Origin: Erythrobacter tepidarius
Lineage (GTDB): Bacteria; Pseudomonadota; Alphaproteobacteria; Sphingomonadales; Sphingomonadaceae
Assembly (NCBI RefSeq): GCF_002155695.1
Contig: NZ_MUYJ01000008.1
Coordinates: 1-64,000 of the forward strand
Length of the DNA stretch: 64,000 nucleotides
Direction of reading: 5' to 3'
The notes below the pieces were generated by a model. That model had not been told where the DNA came from, did no database searches, and saw only the letters and a list, made by a program, of their open reading frames with translations. The translations under genes were made by a program, and so were the position numbers. Below, in pieces: positions 49,615 through 60,119 of this stretch. Position 1 is the stretch's first letter; each line of letters starts with the position of its first letter.

Positions 49615-51204
49615 ATGGAAAGTTTCGACTACATCGTCATCGGCGGTGGCAGCGCCGGCAGTGCGGTTGCCGGGCGTCTGGCCGTGGATGGGACGCGCCG
49701 GGTGTGCCTGCTCGAAGCGGGCGGGCGCAATGACAACATCTTCATCAAGACCCCGGGCTTCATGCCCTTCATTCCGGAAAAGTCGAACTACCGCTACGAA
49801 ACCGTGCCGCAGAAGGGCCTGAACGGGCGCACCGGCTACCAGCCGCGCGGACGCGGCCTCGGCGGTTCCTCGGCGATCAATGCGATGGTCTATATCCGGG
49901 GCAACCGCTGGGATTACGACAACTGGGCAGCGCAAGGCTGCACCGGCTGGAGCTATGACGAGGTGCTGCCCTATTTCAAGCGCGCCGAAGCCAACCAGCG
50001 CGGGGCGGATGATTACCACGGTGCAGGCGGGCCGCTGTTCGTGTCGGACCAGACGGCGGCCAATCCCGCCTCCCATGCCTTCGTCGAGGCCGCCGCCGCG
50101 CTCCAGCTGCGCACCAATCCCGATTTCAACGGCGAACGCCAGGATGGCTTCGGCCTCTACCAGGTGACCCAGCGCAAGGGGGAACGCTGGTCGGCCGCAC
50201 GCGCTTACGTCGAACCGATCCGCGAGCAGGGCAACTTCGCCGTGCGCACCGACACGCTGGTCGAGAGGCTTGTGATCGAGGCCGGACGTGTCACCGGTGT
50301 TACAATCCGTCGCGGGAGCAAACGCGAATCCTTGCTGGCGCGCCGTGGGGTCATTCTGTCGGCCGGGGCGTTCAATTCCCCGCAGATCCTGATGCTGTCG
50401 GGGATCGGCCCGGCTGAGCACCTGAAGGCGCACGGCATCGCAGTGGTGCTCGATCGCCCCGCCGTCGGCAGCAACCTTCAGGACCATATCGACTACGTCT
50501 CGGGCTGGGAGACGCAGAGCGACGTGCCGATCGGCAGTTCGCTCAAGGGCACGCTGCGCATGGCCGCCGCAATCGTCGAGCACCGGCGCAAGCGGACCGG
50601 GGTGATGACGACGCCCTATGCGGAAGCGGGGGGCTTCTGGACCGTGATGCCCGATAGTCCCGCCCCGGACGTGCAATGGCATTTCGTCCCGGCCGTGCTG
50701 GAAGATCATGGTCGCGAGAAGGTCAAGGGTCATGGCTTTTCGCTGCATGCCTGCGTGCTGCGCCCCGAAAGCCGCGGCACCGTGCGGCTGGCTTCGCCCG
50801 ATGCCGCCGCCGCACCGGTGATCGATCCCAACTTCCTCGATGATGAACGCGATATGGCGACCTTGCGCGCCGGTGTGCGGCTTTCGCATCGGATCGTCGA
50901 GACCCCGCCCTTGCAGGCCTTCGGTCCCAAGGACCGCCACCCGGTCGATCTCGCTGACGACTCCGCGTTGGACGCGCTGATCCGCAGCCGCGCCGACACG
51001 GTCTATCACCCGGTCGGGACCTGCCGCATGGGGAGCGATGCCGATGCGGTGGTCGATCCGACACTCAGGCTCAACGGCCTTGAAGGGCTGTGGGTGGCCG
51101 ATGCCAGCATCATGCCCACGATCGTCAGCGGGAACACCAACGCCCCGAGCATCATGATCGGCGAAAGATGCGCCGACTTCGTGATCCAAGCCGAGCGGGG
51201 CTAG
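49615..51204 (+). CDS. GMC family FAD-dependent oxidoreductase (choline/alcohol dehydrogenase-like)
   Basis: The 529 residues start with the FAD-binding motif FDYIVIGGGSAGSAVAGRL. The GMC signature 1 is GRGLGGSSAINAMVYIRGN and signature 2 is GAFNSPQILMLSGIG; near the C-terminus lies the active-site region YHPVGTCRMG and GNTNAPSIMIGE. The family oxidises alcohols, including choline and long-chain or polyether alcohols. No betaine aldehyde dehydrogenase gene is adjacent, so BetA is not claimed. It follows the sterol desaturase-family gene by 24 nt. Confidence 0.93.
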   Translation: MESFDYIVIGGGSAGSAVAGRLAVDGTRRVCLLEAGGRNDNIFIKTPGFMPFIPEKSNYRYETVPQKGLNGRTGYQPRGRGLGGSSAINAMVYIRGNRWDYDNWAAQGCTGWSYDEVLPYFKRAEANQRGADDYHGAGGPLFVSDQTAANPASHAFVEAAAALQLRTNPDFNGERQDGFGLYQVTQRKGERWSAARAYVEPIREQGNFAVRTDTLVERLVIEAGRVTGVTIRRGSKRESLLARRGVILSAGAFNSPQILMLSGIGPAEHLKAHGIAVVLDRPAVGSNLQDHIDYVSGWETQSDVPIGSSLKGTLRMAAAIVEHRRKRTGVMTTPYAEAGGFWTVMPDSPAPDVQWHFVPAVLEDHGREKVKGHGFSLHACVLRPESRGTVRLASPDAAAAPVIDPNFLDDERDMATLRAGVRLSHRIVETPPLQAFGPKDRHPVDLADDSALDALIRSRADTVYHPVGTCRMGSDADAVVDPTLRLNGLEGLWVADASIMPTIVSGNTNAPSIMIGERCADFVIQAERG

Positions 51205-51318
51205 CCCCTAAACCTGGGCAAGCGCGCTGATATTGGCCAGCGGGGCCGCAAGCGCGGCAGCGCGCCAACAGGGCTTGAAATGGCACCGAGGACCCCCGCC
51301 TAGGTGGGGGCGAAACAC

Positions 51319-51354
51319 AAAAAAGGGCCGGAGACGCTGGTGGCGGCTCCGGCC
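51319..51354 (-). terminator. Rho-independent terminator of the glnK-amtB operon
   Basis: On the minus strand GGCCGGAG and CTCCGGCC form a perfect 8-bp stem with a 13-nt loop, followed by C and six Ts, about 100 nt downstream of the amtB stop codon. Confidence 0.88.
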
Positions 51355-51451
51355 TGCTCAAGTCTGTTCGTTCGCAGGAGGAACGAGGTGAGGCGGGGGG
51401 AAGGGAGAGGGAGAGAGAGTATCCTCCCCCCGCCAAGCTGCTGAGGGGCGC

Positions 51452-52825
51452 TTAGTTGTAGGCACGCTCCCCGTGTTCGGAAATATCGAGGCCGTTGACT
51501 TCGCTTTCCTCGTCAACGCGCAGGCCAGTGAGAGCCTTGGCGATGGACATGGCGATCGCGGTACCGACGGCGGAGATCACGATGGTGGCGGCGACTGCGC
51601 TGACCTGAGTCACCAGCTGCGCACCGATTGCGAAGTCATCGCCGCCCGGTCCGCCGAGCGCCGGCGAATAGACGATACCGGTGCCGATCGCGCCGACGAT
51701 GCCGCCCACGCCGTGAATGCCGAATGCATCGAGCGCATCGTCATAGCCGAGCGCCGGCTTCACCTTGGCCACGAAGACGTAGCACACCACCGAAGCAATC
51801 GCGCCGAGCAGGATGGCGCCGAACGGGCCGGAGTTGCCCGCCGCCGGGGTGACGGCGACCAGACCGGCGATCACACCAGAGCAGAAGCCCAGAGCGGAAC
51901 CCTTGTGGCCCATCACCCGCTCGGTCAGCATCCAGAACAGCCCGCCGGCCGCCGTGGCGACGAAGGTATTGATCATGGCGAGCGCGGCCGAGCCGTTGGC
52001 TTCAAGCGCCGAACCGGCGTTGAAGCCGAACCAGCCCACCCACAGCAGACCGGTGCCGACCATGGTCAGCGTCAGGCTGTGCGGCATCATCGGCTCGGTC
52101 GGGTAGCCACGGCGCTTGCCGAGGATGTAAGCGGCGACCAGCGCCGAGACACCGGCGTTGATGTGCACCACGGTGCCGCCGGCAAAGTCCAGCGCGCCCA
52201 TCACGAAGAACACGCCGCGCGCTTCCCACACCATGTGGGCAATCGGGAAATAGACGATCGTGAGCCACACCAGGGCGAACACCATGGTGGCGGAGAACTT
52301 CATGCGCTCGACCACAGCGCCCAGCACCAGCGCGACGGTGATCGCGGCGAAGGTCATCTGGAAGCTAATGAAGATATATTCGCTGATCACCTCGTCGGTG
52401 AAGGTCGCCGCGGTGGAATCCGCGGTGACACCTTGAAGGAAGAACTTGCCCCAGCTGATGAACTGGTTGCCTTCCGGCCCGAATGCGAGGCCATAGCCCC
52501 ACATCACCCACACGAGCATTGCGAGCGAGGCCACGGCCCCGATCTGGGTCATCGTCGAAAGCATGTTCTTGGAACGGGTAAGACCACCGTAGAACAAAGC
52601 CAGACCGGGCAGGATCATCAGCAAGACCAGCACCGTCGCGGTCATCATGAAACCATTGTTGCCCGGATTGGGCAGCACTGGCGCGGCTTCGGCCACTTCA
52701 CTGGCCACGGCGGTCGCCTCGGCGGCGGCCTCGGCCGCCGCAGCGACCGGAGCGGCGAGCGCGGGCGCGGCCAGCAGGACCGCCCCCGTCATCAGCGCCG
52801 CAGCATTACGCAAGATACGTTTCAT
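51452..52825 (-). CDS. amtB: Ammonium transporter AmtB
   Basis: A trimeric ammonium channel of the inner membrane. The 457-residue precursor has a signal-like N-terminus (MKRILRNAAALMTGAVLL) and an Ala-rich stretch, then eleven helices. Landmarks are FYGGLTRSKNMLST, DFAGGTVVHINAGVSALVAA (with the pore-region D), the twin histidine sites in VVHINAG and FGIHGVGGIVGAIGTGI, and ALGFCSGVIAGLVAVTPAAG. It follows glnK, the usual pair in which GlnK blocks the channel when nitrogen is sufficient. Confidence 0.96.
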   Translation of the reverse strand: MKRILRNAAALMTGAVLLAAPALAAPVAAAAEAAAEATAVASEVAEAAPVLPNPGNNGFMMTATVLVLLMILPGLALFYGGLTRSKNMLSTMTQIGAVASLAMLVWVMWGYGLAFGPEGNQFISWGKFFLQGVTADSTAATFTDEVISEYIFISFQMTFAAITVALVLGAVVERMKFSATMVFALVWLTIVYFPIAHMVWEARGVFFVMGALDFAGGTVVHINAGVSALVAAYILGKRRGYPTEPMMPHSLTLTMVGTGLLWVGWFGFNAGSALEANGSAALAMINTFVATAAGGLFWMLTERVMGHKGSALGFCSGVIAGLVAVTPAAGNSGPFGAILLGAIASVVCYVFVAKVKPALGYDDALDAFGIHGVGGIVGAIGTGIVYSPALGGPGGDDFAIGAQLVTQVSAVAATIVISAVGTAIAMSIAKALTGLRVDEESEVNGLDISEHGERAYN

Positions 52826-52838
52826 TGAATGTGCCCCC

Positions 52839-53309
<471 letters not shown>

Positions 53310-53369
53310 TTAATCATCTGGTTATAAATTAGGCAGCATTGGCGGTGAGCGGCCGCCGAAAGCCGGGGG

Positions 53370-54251
53370 TCAGAGGAAATTGCGCAAGGTGGCGATGAAG
53401 CGATCGAACTGGTCGTGGTGGAGCCAGTGGCCCGCCTTCTCGAACTCGATCACGCGCGCGGTCCTGAAGTGGGCGATGCGCCCGTCCTTCTCCGGGTTCG
53501 AGGCCCATGAATCCGCGCCGTAAAGCAGCAAGGTCGGACACCGGATCGCGCCCCACAGCTGCTCGATGAATTCATCGCCGATGTCTTCGACCGGCCAGAC
53601 GTTGAGGTGCGGATCGAACTTCCAGCTATAGGTGCCATCCTCGTTGCGGTTGACCCCGTGGACCGTCAGATGCCGCGCCTGTTCCTCGGTGAGGTAGGCG
53701 TTCTCCTCGATCATGCGGGCAAAAGCCGCCTCGATGCTTTCGTATTTGCGCGGTGTGCGCCCGGCGGCCTGGCGCTTCTTTGCGATCCATTCGGCAAGGC
53801 GCTCGGGATAAGGCACGGCGCGTTGCTGTGCGCGGTATTCGGGCGAGGGGCCAAGGCCCTCGATCGCCACCAGCTTGGTCACCATGTCGGGGAAGGCCCC
53901 AGCATAGCGCAGCGCGACATTGCCGCCCATCGAATGCGCCACGATCCGCACCGGACCGACGCCCAATTGGTGGATCAGCTGGGCGAGATCATAAACCATG
54001 TCGGCGGCGCAATAGACCCCGTCCGAAACCCAGTCCGAATCCCCATGCCCGCGGTGGTCCATCGCGATGACGTGATAATCCTCGCGCAGCGCCTCGGCGG
54101 TCCAGTCCCAGCTGCGCGCATGATCGCGCCCGCCATGCACCAGCACCAGCGGCGGCTTGCCCCGGCCGCCCCAATCAAGATAATGCAGGCGCAGGCGCTG
54201 CGAAATGAAGGTTTGCGAAGTCGGACCAGTGCTGTGCATGGGTTTCGCCAT
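53370..54251 (-). CDS. Alpha/beta hydrolase
   Basis: The 293-residue protein has the fold's landmarks: PPLVLVHGGRDHARSWDW (oxyanion region), VIAMDHRGHGDSDW, the nucleophile elbow AHSMGGNVALRYA and the catalytic histidine in EFEKAGHWLHHDQFDRF. It is cytoplasmic by lack of a signal peptide. The substrate is unknown. MAKPMHSTGPT was chosen as the start; it follows prfC by 26 nt on the same strand. Confidence 0.9.
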   Translation of the reverse strand: MAKPMHSTGPTSQTFISQRLRLHYLDWGGRGKPPLVLVHGGRDHARSWDWTAEALREDYHVIAMDHRGHGDSDWVSDGVYCAADMVYDLAQLIHQLGVGPVRIVAHSMGGNVALRYAGAFPDMVTKLVAIEGLGPSPEYRAQQRAVPYPERLAEWIAKKRQAAGRTPRKYESIEAAFARMIEENAYLTEEQARHLTVHGVNRNEDGTYSWKFDPHLNVWPVEDIGDEFIEQLWGAIRCPTLLLYGADSWASNPEKDGRIAHFRTARVIEFEKAGHWLHHDQFDRFIATLRNFL

Positions 54252-54277
54252 GCCGCGAACCTCGCCCTGTCGCAAGA

Positions 54278-55801
54278 CTAGCGTTCCTTGGTGGACGAGA
54301 AGGCAAGCTGCGGGTTCTTCTCGATCTGATAGCTCACGTCCCACGGGCTCTTGGCCATGAACACGAGGTCGCCGTCGCGGTCCCTGGCGAGGTTGGCGCG
54401 GTTGAAGCTGGCGAAGTCATCCAAGGCCTTGGCGTCCCCCCTGATCCAGCGCGCGGTGGCAAAGGGCGAGGGTTCGAGCACGGCTTCGACCTTGTATTCC
54501 ACCTCGAGCCGGGAAATCAGCACTTCGAGCTGAAGCTGGCCGACCACGCCGACGACATGGGCCGAACCGATCTCGGGATAGAAGACCTGAATGACGCCCT
54601 CTTCGCTGAGATCGTCGAGCGCTTTGCGCAATTGCTTGGTCTTGGTCGGGTCCTTCAGCTGCACCCGCCGCAGGATTTCGGGCGCGAAATTGGGCAGGCC
54701 CGTGAAACGCACCTGATTGCGCTCGGACAGCGTATCGCCCACCCTGAGCGTGCCGTGGTTGGGGATGCCGATGATGTCGCCCGCTTCGGCGGTGTCGACC
54801 AGTTCACGATCCTGCGCGAAGAACAGGATCGGCGAGTGGATCGCTATCGGCTTGCCGAGGCCCGAGGGCGTCAGTTTCATGCCCCGCTTGAAGGTGCCCG
54901 AAACCTGCCGCATGAAGGCGATCCGGTCGCGGTGGTTGGGATCCATGTTGGCCTGCACCTTGAAGATGAAGCCGGTCACCTCGTCGCGGTCGGGGCTGAT
55001 CTCGACTTCGCCCGCAGGCTGGGGCCGGGGCGGCGGCGCCCACTTCGCAATCGCGTCGATCAGTTCCTCAACCCCGAAATTCTTGAGCGCCGATCCGAAG
55101 AACACCGGGGTCAGATCGCCCTTGCGATAGGCATCGAGATCGAAGCCGGGATAGCCCTCGCGCACCAGTTCGATTTCTTCGGCGAGGCCTGCGGGCAGCT
55201 CCCCCAGCGGCTCGCGCTTGCCAAGGTATTCGCGGCTGCCCCCCTCGGGCCGGGCGACGGTGTTGCTGGCGAAGTCGAGCACGCCGGTGAACAGCCCGCC
55301 CATCCCCAGCGGCGCGCTCTGCGGGCTGACGTCGAGCGCGAGCGCATCGGCGACCTCGTCGAGGATCTCGAACAGCGAACGGCCTTCGCGGTCGACCTTG
55401 TTGACGAAGGTGATGATCGGCACGCTCCGCAACCGGCAGACCTCGAAGAGCTTCCTCGTCTGGCTCTCGATCCCCTTGGCGACGTCGATCACCATCACCG
55501 CCGAATCCACCGCGGTGAGCGTGCGGTAGGTGTCTTCGGAGAAGTCCTCGTGGCCGGGGGTGTCGAGCAGGTTGAAGACGATGCCGTCCTTCTCGAAAGT
55601 CATCACCGAGGAAGTGACCGAGATCCCGCGCTGCTGCTCGATCTTCATCCAGTCCGAGCGCGCCCGCCGCGCCGCCCCGCGCGCCTTGACCTCGCCCGCA
55701 AGGTGGATCGCCCCGCCCTGCAGCAGCAGCTTTTCGGTAAGCGTGGTCTTCCCCGCGTCGGGGTGCGAGATGATCGCGAAGGTGCGCCTATTGCTCGTCA
55801 T
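54278..55801 (-). CDS. prfC: Peptide chain release factor 3
   Basis: RF3 is a GTPase that removes RF1/RF2 from the ribosome after termination. The 507 residues show G1 (ISHPDAGKTTLTEKLLL), the G2 region (QQRGISVTSSVMTF), G3 (DTPGHEDFSEDTY) and G4 (FVNKVDREGR), then the RF3 domains 2 and 3 (HVVGVVGQLQLEVLISRL). The absence of an EF-G type domain IV and V separates it from FusA. Its start overlaps the SDR gene by 14 nt, so it belongs to the phe operon run. Confidence 0.96.
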   Translation of the reverse strand: MTSNRRTFAIISHPDAGKTTLTEKLLLQGGAIHLAGEVKARGAARRARSDWMKIEQQRGISVTSSVMTFEKDGIVFNLLDTPGHEDFSEDTYRTLTAVDSAVMVIDVAKGIESQTRKLFEVCRLRSVPIITFVNKVDREGRSLFEILDEVADALALDVSPQSAPLGMGGLFTGVLDFASNTVARPEGGSREYLGKREPLGELPAGLAEEIELVREGYPGFDLDAYRKGDLTPVFFGSALKNFGVEELIDAIAKWAPPPRPQPAGEVEISPDRDEVTGFIFKVQANMDPNHRDRIAFMRQVSGTFKRGMKLTPSGLGKPIAIHSPILFFAQDRELVDTAEAGDIIGIPNHGTLRVGDTLSERNQVRFTGLPNFAPEILRRVQLKDPTKTKQLRKALDDLSEEGVIQVFYPEIGSAHVVGVVGQLQLEVLISRLEVEYKVEAVLEPSPFATARWIRGDAKALDDFASFNRANLARDRDGDLVFMAKSPWDVSYQIEKNPQLAFSSTKER

Positions 55802-56543
55802 TGCGCGCGACGCGGAAGCCCGCGAAGTCCTGGTTGACCGGCATCAGCTCGATCCGGTTGATGTTGAGATGCGGCGGCAGGGCGGCGATCCAGCCGATGG
55901 TGTCGGCGATATCCTCGCCGGTCATCGGGTTGACGCCGCGATACAGGTTGTCGGAGGCCTCCTGACTGCCGGTGCGCACGAGGGTGAATTCGGTCTCGAC
56001 CATCCCCGGCTCGATGCTGGTGACGCGCACCCCCGTGCCGTGGAGATCGGCGCGCAGCGCGAGGGTGAAGTGGTTCACGAAGGCCTTCGAGCCGGCATAG
56101 ACGTTGCCGCCCGGATAGATGTAGTTTCCCGCGACCGAACCGATCGCGATGATCGCGCCCTTGCGTTCGATCAGCGTCGGCAGGAGCTTGCGGGTCAGCA
56201 CCACCATCGCGGTGATGTTGGTGTCGATCATGGTCTGCCAGTCGTCGAGGCTGGCGTTCTGCGCCGCCGACAGCCCCCGCGCGAGGCCGGCATTGTTCAC
56301 CAGCAGATCAATGTCGCGAAACGCCGCCGGCAGGCTGGCGAGCGCGGCATCCATCGCAGGCGTATCGCGCACGTCGAAGCACAGCGGCAGCACCTTGTCC
56401 GCCCCCAGCTCCGCGACCAGCGCGTCCAGCCGCTCCTGCCGCCGCCCGGTGGCGATACAGCGCCAGCCGTCCTTCACCAGGCGGCGCACGGTGGCGCGGC
56501 CGATCCCGGCTGTCGCGCCGGTGACGAAAGCGATCTTGCTCAT
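55788..56543 (-). CDS. Short-chain dehydrogenase/reductase (SDR)
   Basis: A classical SDR of 251 residues with the cofactor motif VTGATAGIGRA, NNAGLARGL, the catalytic serine in AIGSVAGNYIYPGG and YxxxK in VYAGSKAF. The arginines after the first strand (ATGRRQER) indicate NADP(H). The overall pattern is like YdfG (serine/3-hydroxy acid dehydrogenase). The ATG overlaps the pheT stop codon by 4 nt. Confidence 0.93.
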   Translation of the reverse strand: MSKIAFVTGATAGIGRATVRRLVKDGWRCIATGRRQERLDALVAELGADKVLPLCFDVRDTPAMDAALASLPAAFRDIDLLVNNAGLARGLSAAQNASLDDWQTMIDTNITAMVVLTRKLLPTLIERKGAIIAIGSVAGNYIYPGGNVYAGSKAFVNHFTLALRADLHGTGVRVTSIEPGMVETEFTLVRTGSQEASDNLYRGVNPMTGEDIADTIGWIAALPPHLNINRIELMPVNQDFAGFRVARNDEQ

Positions 56544-58930
56544 CCGCGCAGCTCCCCGCCCAGCTTGGCCGCCGCGGCGACGACCTTTTCGGCGATGGCC
56601 TTGAGGTCGGCATCCTTGAAGCTCGCCTCACCCGGCTGGAGGGTGACTTCGAGCGCGATCGACTTCTTGCCCTCGGGCACGCCCTGCCCGGCAAAGACGT
56701 CGAAAACGCGCACGCCGGTGATGAAGGCCTTGTCCGCACCCTGCACCGCACGCACCAGATCGCCCGCCGCGAGTGCAGCGGGGACAAGGAAGGCGAAATC
56801 GCGGGTGACGGCTTGCAGCGCGGGCGGGGTGAAGCCGGGACGCGCGAAGACGGCGTTCTTCTTGGGCGGGATCGCATCGAGGAACAGCTCGATCGCGGCC
56901 ACCGGCCCGTCCATGTCGAAGGCCTTGAGCGTCGCCGGATGCACCATCCCGAAGCGCGCCAGCACCATCTTGGGCCCGAGCCTGAGGGTGGCCGACTGGC
57001 CGGGGTGGAACTGCGCCCCGGCCTCGCCCATCACCATCAGATTGGCGATGGGGGCACCGGCCGCTTCGAGCAGCTGGAGCGCCAGCGCCTTGGCGTCATA
57101 GGCATCGAAGGCCCTGGCCTTGCCGCTCTGCCAGCCGCGCGGGGTCTTCTCGCCGGCCAGCACGATACCGAGGGTGGGCCTTTCATCGCTGAGGCCATCG
57201 CTGCGGCGGAAATACCGCCGCCCGATCTCGAACAGGCGCGATGAGGCCGCGCCGCGATCCGCGTTGCGCTTGGCCGCCATCAGCAGGCCGGGCAGAAGCG
57301 AGGGGCGCATCGCCTTCATGTCCTCGCTGATCGGATTGGCGAGCACCCACAGGGGTTGGTCGTCCGCCGCGAAGTGCTCCGCCGCCCAGACGGGCAGGAA
57401 GCTCCACGTCACCGCCTCGTTGAGGCCGCTTGCGGCGGCGGCACGGCGCAGGCCCCGCTCGAGCTTCTGCAGCGGCGTGGCGGTGGGGCGGGCGACGCCT
57501 TCCGCTCGCGGCAAGGTGACGCTCGCGACCTTGTCGAGCCCGTGGATGCGAACGACTTCCTCGACGAGGTCAGCCGGGCCTTCGATATCGTGGCGGCGCA
57601 GCGGGCAGGTCACCCGCCAATCGCTTGCCACGCTGAAGCCGAGGCTTTCGAGGATGCGCTGCTGTTCGGCATCGGGCACCGCCACCCCGCCGAGGCGGAG
57701 CGTCAGGCCGGGATCGAAGGCGAGGACCTTGGGCTGGGACGGCGGCGAACCGGCACGGATGACTTCGCTGGGCTTGCCCCCCGCCAGCTCCACGATCAAC
57801 CCGGTGAGCAGATCAAGCCCCTGATCGAGAAACGCCGGATCGACCCCGCGCTCGAACCGCGTGCGGGCATCGGACGACAGGCCCAGCTTGCGCCCGGTGG
57901 CGCCGATGCGGGCGGGATCGAAATAGGCGATTTCAAGCAGCACGTCGGTGGTCGTCTCTGACACCCCCGAATCTTCGCCGCCCATGATCCCGGCAATGTC
58001 GTGCACTTGGCGCTCGTCGGCGATCACCACCATCTCGGCATCGAGCGTATAGGTCTTCCCGTTGAGCGCCATCACCTCCTCGCCCTCCTGCGCTCGGCGG
58101 GCAACCACTGCGCCCGAGAGCTTGGCGAGATCATAGACGTGCGCCGGACGGCCGAAACCGAGCATGAGGTAATTGGTCAGATCGACCAGCAGCGAGATCG
58201 GACGCTGGCCTGCGCTCTTGAGCCGCGCCTGCAACCAGTCGGGCGAGCGGCCATTCTTCACGCCCTTCACCACGCGGCCATAGAAGGCCGGGCAGCCTTC
58301 CGGATCGTCGGTGCGGATTTCGACCGGGCACGCGCCGCTCGCCGCAAAGGCGGGCATGGAAATCGGCTTCAGCGTCCCCAGCCCCTTGGCCGCGAGATCG
58401 CGGGCAATGCCGTAAACGCCCATGCAATCGGGGCGGTTGGGGGTGACGGCGACCTCGATGACCGGATCGGAGCCATGATAGACCGCGAAATCGGTGCCGA
58501 CCGGGGCATCCTCGGGCAGCTCGATGATCCCGTCGTGATCATCGCCCAGCTCCAGCTCGCGGCTTGAGCACATCATCCCGTTCGATTCGATTCCCCGGAT
58601 CGCGCTTTTCTTGAGCACCATGCCGCTGGCAGGCACGGTCGCCCCCGGAAGCCCCAGAACGCCCTTCATGCCCGCGCGGGCATTGGGCGCGCCGCACACG
58701 ACTTGCAGCGGCGCGCCGTCTCCGGCGTCGACGGTAAGCACCTGAAGCTTGTCGGCATCGGGGTGCCGCGCGGCGGTCAGCACGTGGGCGACGCGGAAAC
58801 CCGCGAGCCTTTCCGCCGGGTCTTCCACGCCCTCGACCTCGAGGCCGATGGCGTTCAATGCATCGCAAATCTCCGCAAGGGTGGCGTCGGTTTCAAGGTA
58901 ATCCTTGAGCCAGGTCAGCGAGAACTTCAT
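56540..58930 (-). CDS. pheT: Phenylalanyl-tRNA synthetase beta subunit
   Basis: The large subunit of the (alpha beta)2 enzyme. The 796 residues have the tRNA-binding EMAP-like domain at the N-terminus ([27 protein letters not shown]), the B3/B4 editing domain ([22 protein letters not shown]), the B5 region ([15 protein letters not shown]) and the C-terminal anticodon-binding fold ([10 protein letters not shown]...FKDADLKAI). The start [16 protein letters not shown] is the canonical N-terminus and overlaps the pheS stop codon (ATGA). Confidence 0.97.
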   Translation of the reverse strand: MKFSLTWLKDYLETDATLAEICDALNAIGLEVEGVEDPAERLAGFRVAHVLTAARHPDADKLQVLTVDAGDGAPLQVVCGAPNARAGMKGVLGLPGATVPASGMVLKKSAIRGIESNGMMCSSRELELGDDHDGIIELPEDAPVGTDFAVYHGSDPVIEVAVTPNRPDCMGVYGIARDLAAKGLGTLKPISMPAFAASGACPVEIRTDDPEGCPAFYGRVVKGVKNGRSPDWLQARLKSAGQRPISLLVDLTNYLMLGFGRPAHVYDLAKLSGAVVARRAQEGEEVMALNGKTYTLDAEMVVIADERQVHDIAGIMGGEDSGVSETTTDVLLEIAYFDPARIGATGRKLGLSSDARTRFERGVDPAFLDQGLDLLTGLIVELAGGKPSEVIRAGSPPSQPKVLAFDPGLTLRLGGVAVPDAEQQRILESLGFSVASDWRVTCPLRRHDIEGPADLVEEVVRIHGLDKVASVTLPRAEGVARPTATPLQKLERGLRRAAAASGLNEAVTWSFLPVWAAEHFAADDQPLWVLANPISEDMKAMRPSLLPGLLMAAKRNADRGAASSRLFEIGRRYFRRSDGLSDERPTLGIVLAGEKTPRGWQSGKARAFDAYDAKALALQLLEAAGAPIANLMVMGEAGAQFHPGQSATLRLGPKMVLARFGMVHPATLKAFDMDGPVAAIELFLDAIPPKKNAVFARPGFTPPALQAVTRDFAFLVPAALAAGDLVRAVQGADKAFITGVRVFDVFAGQGVPEGKKSIALEVTLQPGEASFKDADLKAIAEKVVAAAAKLGGELRG

Positions 58931-60027
58931 GCGCGCGCTCCCACGCCAGCGGAAAGGGTGGGCTGGTCGAAAGGCGAAAAGCCGTAATGCATCAGCCAGC
59001 GCGGATCGCCGTCGAAGAAGGCGCGCAGGTCGTTCATCCCGTATTTGAGCATGGCGATGCGGTCGATCCCGAGGCCGAAGGCGAAGCCCTGCCATTGCTT
59101 GGGGTCAAGCCCGGCAAACTCGAGCACGCGGGCATTGACCATCCCGCTGCCGCCGAGCTCCATCCACGCATGGCCCGGCGCATCGCCATGCCCGCCAACC
59201 ACACGGCGGCCGCCCTCGGTGGCGTAGCCGACATCGACCTCGACGCTGGGTTCGGTGAAGGGGAAGTAGGAGGGGCGCAGGCGCAGGACGATGTCCTCGC
59301 GCTCGAAGAAAGCCTTGAAGAAGGTCTCCAGCGTCCACTTGAGGTGGCCTAGGTGGATGTCCTTGTCGACCACCAACCCTTCCACTTGATGGAACATCGG
59401 CGTGTGGGTGGCGTCACTGTCGCTGCGATAAACGCGGCCCGGAGCGATGATGCGGATCGGCGCGCCCTGTTCGAGCATCGCGCGGATCTGCACCGGCGAA
59501 GTGTGGGTGCGCAAAAGAACGTCCTTCCCGTCCGCCGTCTTGTCCGGAAAGTAGAAGGTGTCGTGCATCGCCCGCGCCGGGTGGGTCTCGTCCATGTTGA
59601 GCGCGGTGAAATTGTGCCAGTCGTCCTCGATCTCGGGCCCGGTGGCGACCGCGAAGCCCAGGTCGGCGAAGATTTCGGCAAGCTCGTCCATCACCTGGCT
59701 GACAGGATGCACCGAGCCCTTGGGCACAGCTGGCGCAGGCAGGGTGAGATCGATCGTCTCGCGCGCCAGCTGTTCCTCCAGCGCGGCGGCTTCGAGCGCG
59801 GCCTTCTTGGCATCGAGCGCGGCGGCGATGCTGGCGCGCGCCGACTGGATCGCCGGCGCCGCGGCGGCGCGCTCCTGCGGGCTCATGCCGCCCAGGGTCT
59901 TGAGCGCAAGGCTGACCCAGCCCTTCTTGCCGAGCGTTTCGAGCCGCTGCGCTTCGAGCGCCTCGAGGCTGGCTGCCGCAGCAATCGCGGCGAGCGCGGC
60001 ATCGGTCTGGGAAGTGATATCGGTCAT
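58927..60027 (-). CDS. pheS: Phenylalanyl-tRNA synthetase alpha subunit
   Basis: The catalytic subunit that charges tRNA(Phe). The 366 residues have the N-terminal coiled-coil (about 1-95) and class II motifs. Motif 1 lies in [19 protein letters not shown], motif 2 in [21 protein letters not shown] and motif 3 in [30 protein letters not shown] near the end is also typical. It is the first gene of a run pheS-pheT-SDR-prfC-hydrolase linked by overlaps or short gaps. Confidence 0.97.
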   Translation of the reverse strand: MTDITSQTDAALAAIAAAASLEALEAQRLETLGKKGWVSLALKTLGGMSPQERAAAAPAIQSARASIAAALDAKKAALEAAALEEQLARETIDLTLPAPAVPKGSVHPVSQVMDELAEIFADLGFAVATGPEIEDDWHNFTALNMDETHPARAMHDTFYFPDKTADGKDVLLRTHTSPVQIRAMLEQGAPIRIIAPGRVYRSDSDATHTPMFHQVEGLVVDKDIHLGHLKWTLETFFKAFFEREDIVLRLRPSYFPFTEPSVEVDVGYATEGGRRVVGGHGDAPGHAWMELGGSGMVNARVLEFAGLDPKQWQGFAFGLGIDRIAMLKYGMNDLRAFFDGDPRWLMHYGFSPFDQPTLSAGVGARA

Positions 60028-60075
60028 GGCGTCTGGATGTTCTGCCCGCAGGGATCTCGCCGCCGCCCGCTAGCG

Positions 60076-60093
60076 GCAAATCGCGGGATTTGC
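60076..60093. repeat. Short perfect hairpin upstream of pheS
   Basis: GCAAATC-GCGG-GATTTGC forms a 7-bp stem with a 4-nt loop between the AraC-type gene and pheS. It could stop AraC transcription or be part of the phe leader. No leader peptide rich in phenylalanine was seen. Confidence 0.4.
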
Positions 60094-60119
60094 AAAGCGC
60101 CAGTGGCGCCGGCGGCCGA

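Noticed and set aside
49543..51189. A 548-codon open frame antisense to the GMC oxidoreductase
   Set aside because: Shadow frame; the sense strand carries all GMC signatures. The same holds for antisense frames at 32703-34625 and 39104-40426.
49615..51204. Choline dehydrogenase BetA of a betaine pathway
   Set aside because: GMC signatures are shared by many alcohol oxidases, and no betB, betI or choline transporter gene is adjacent.
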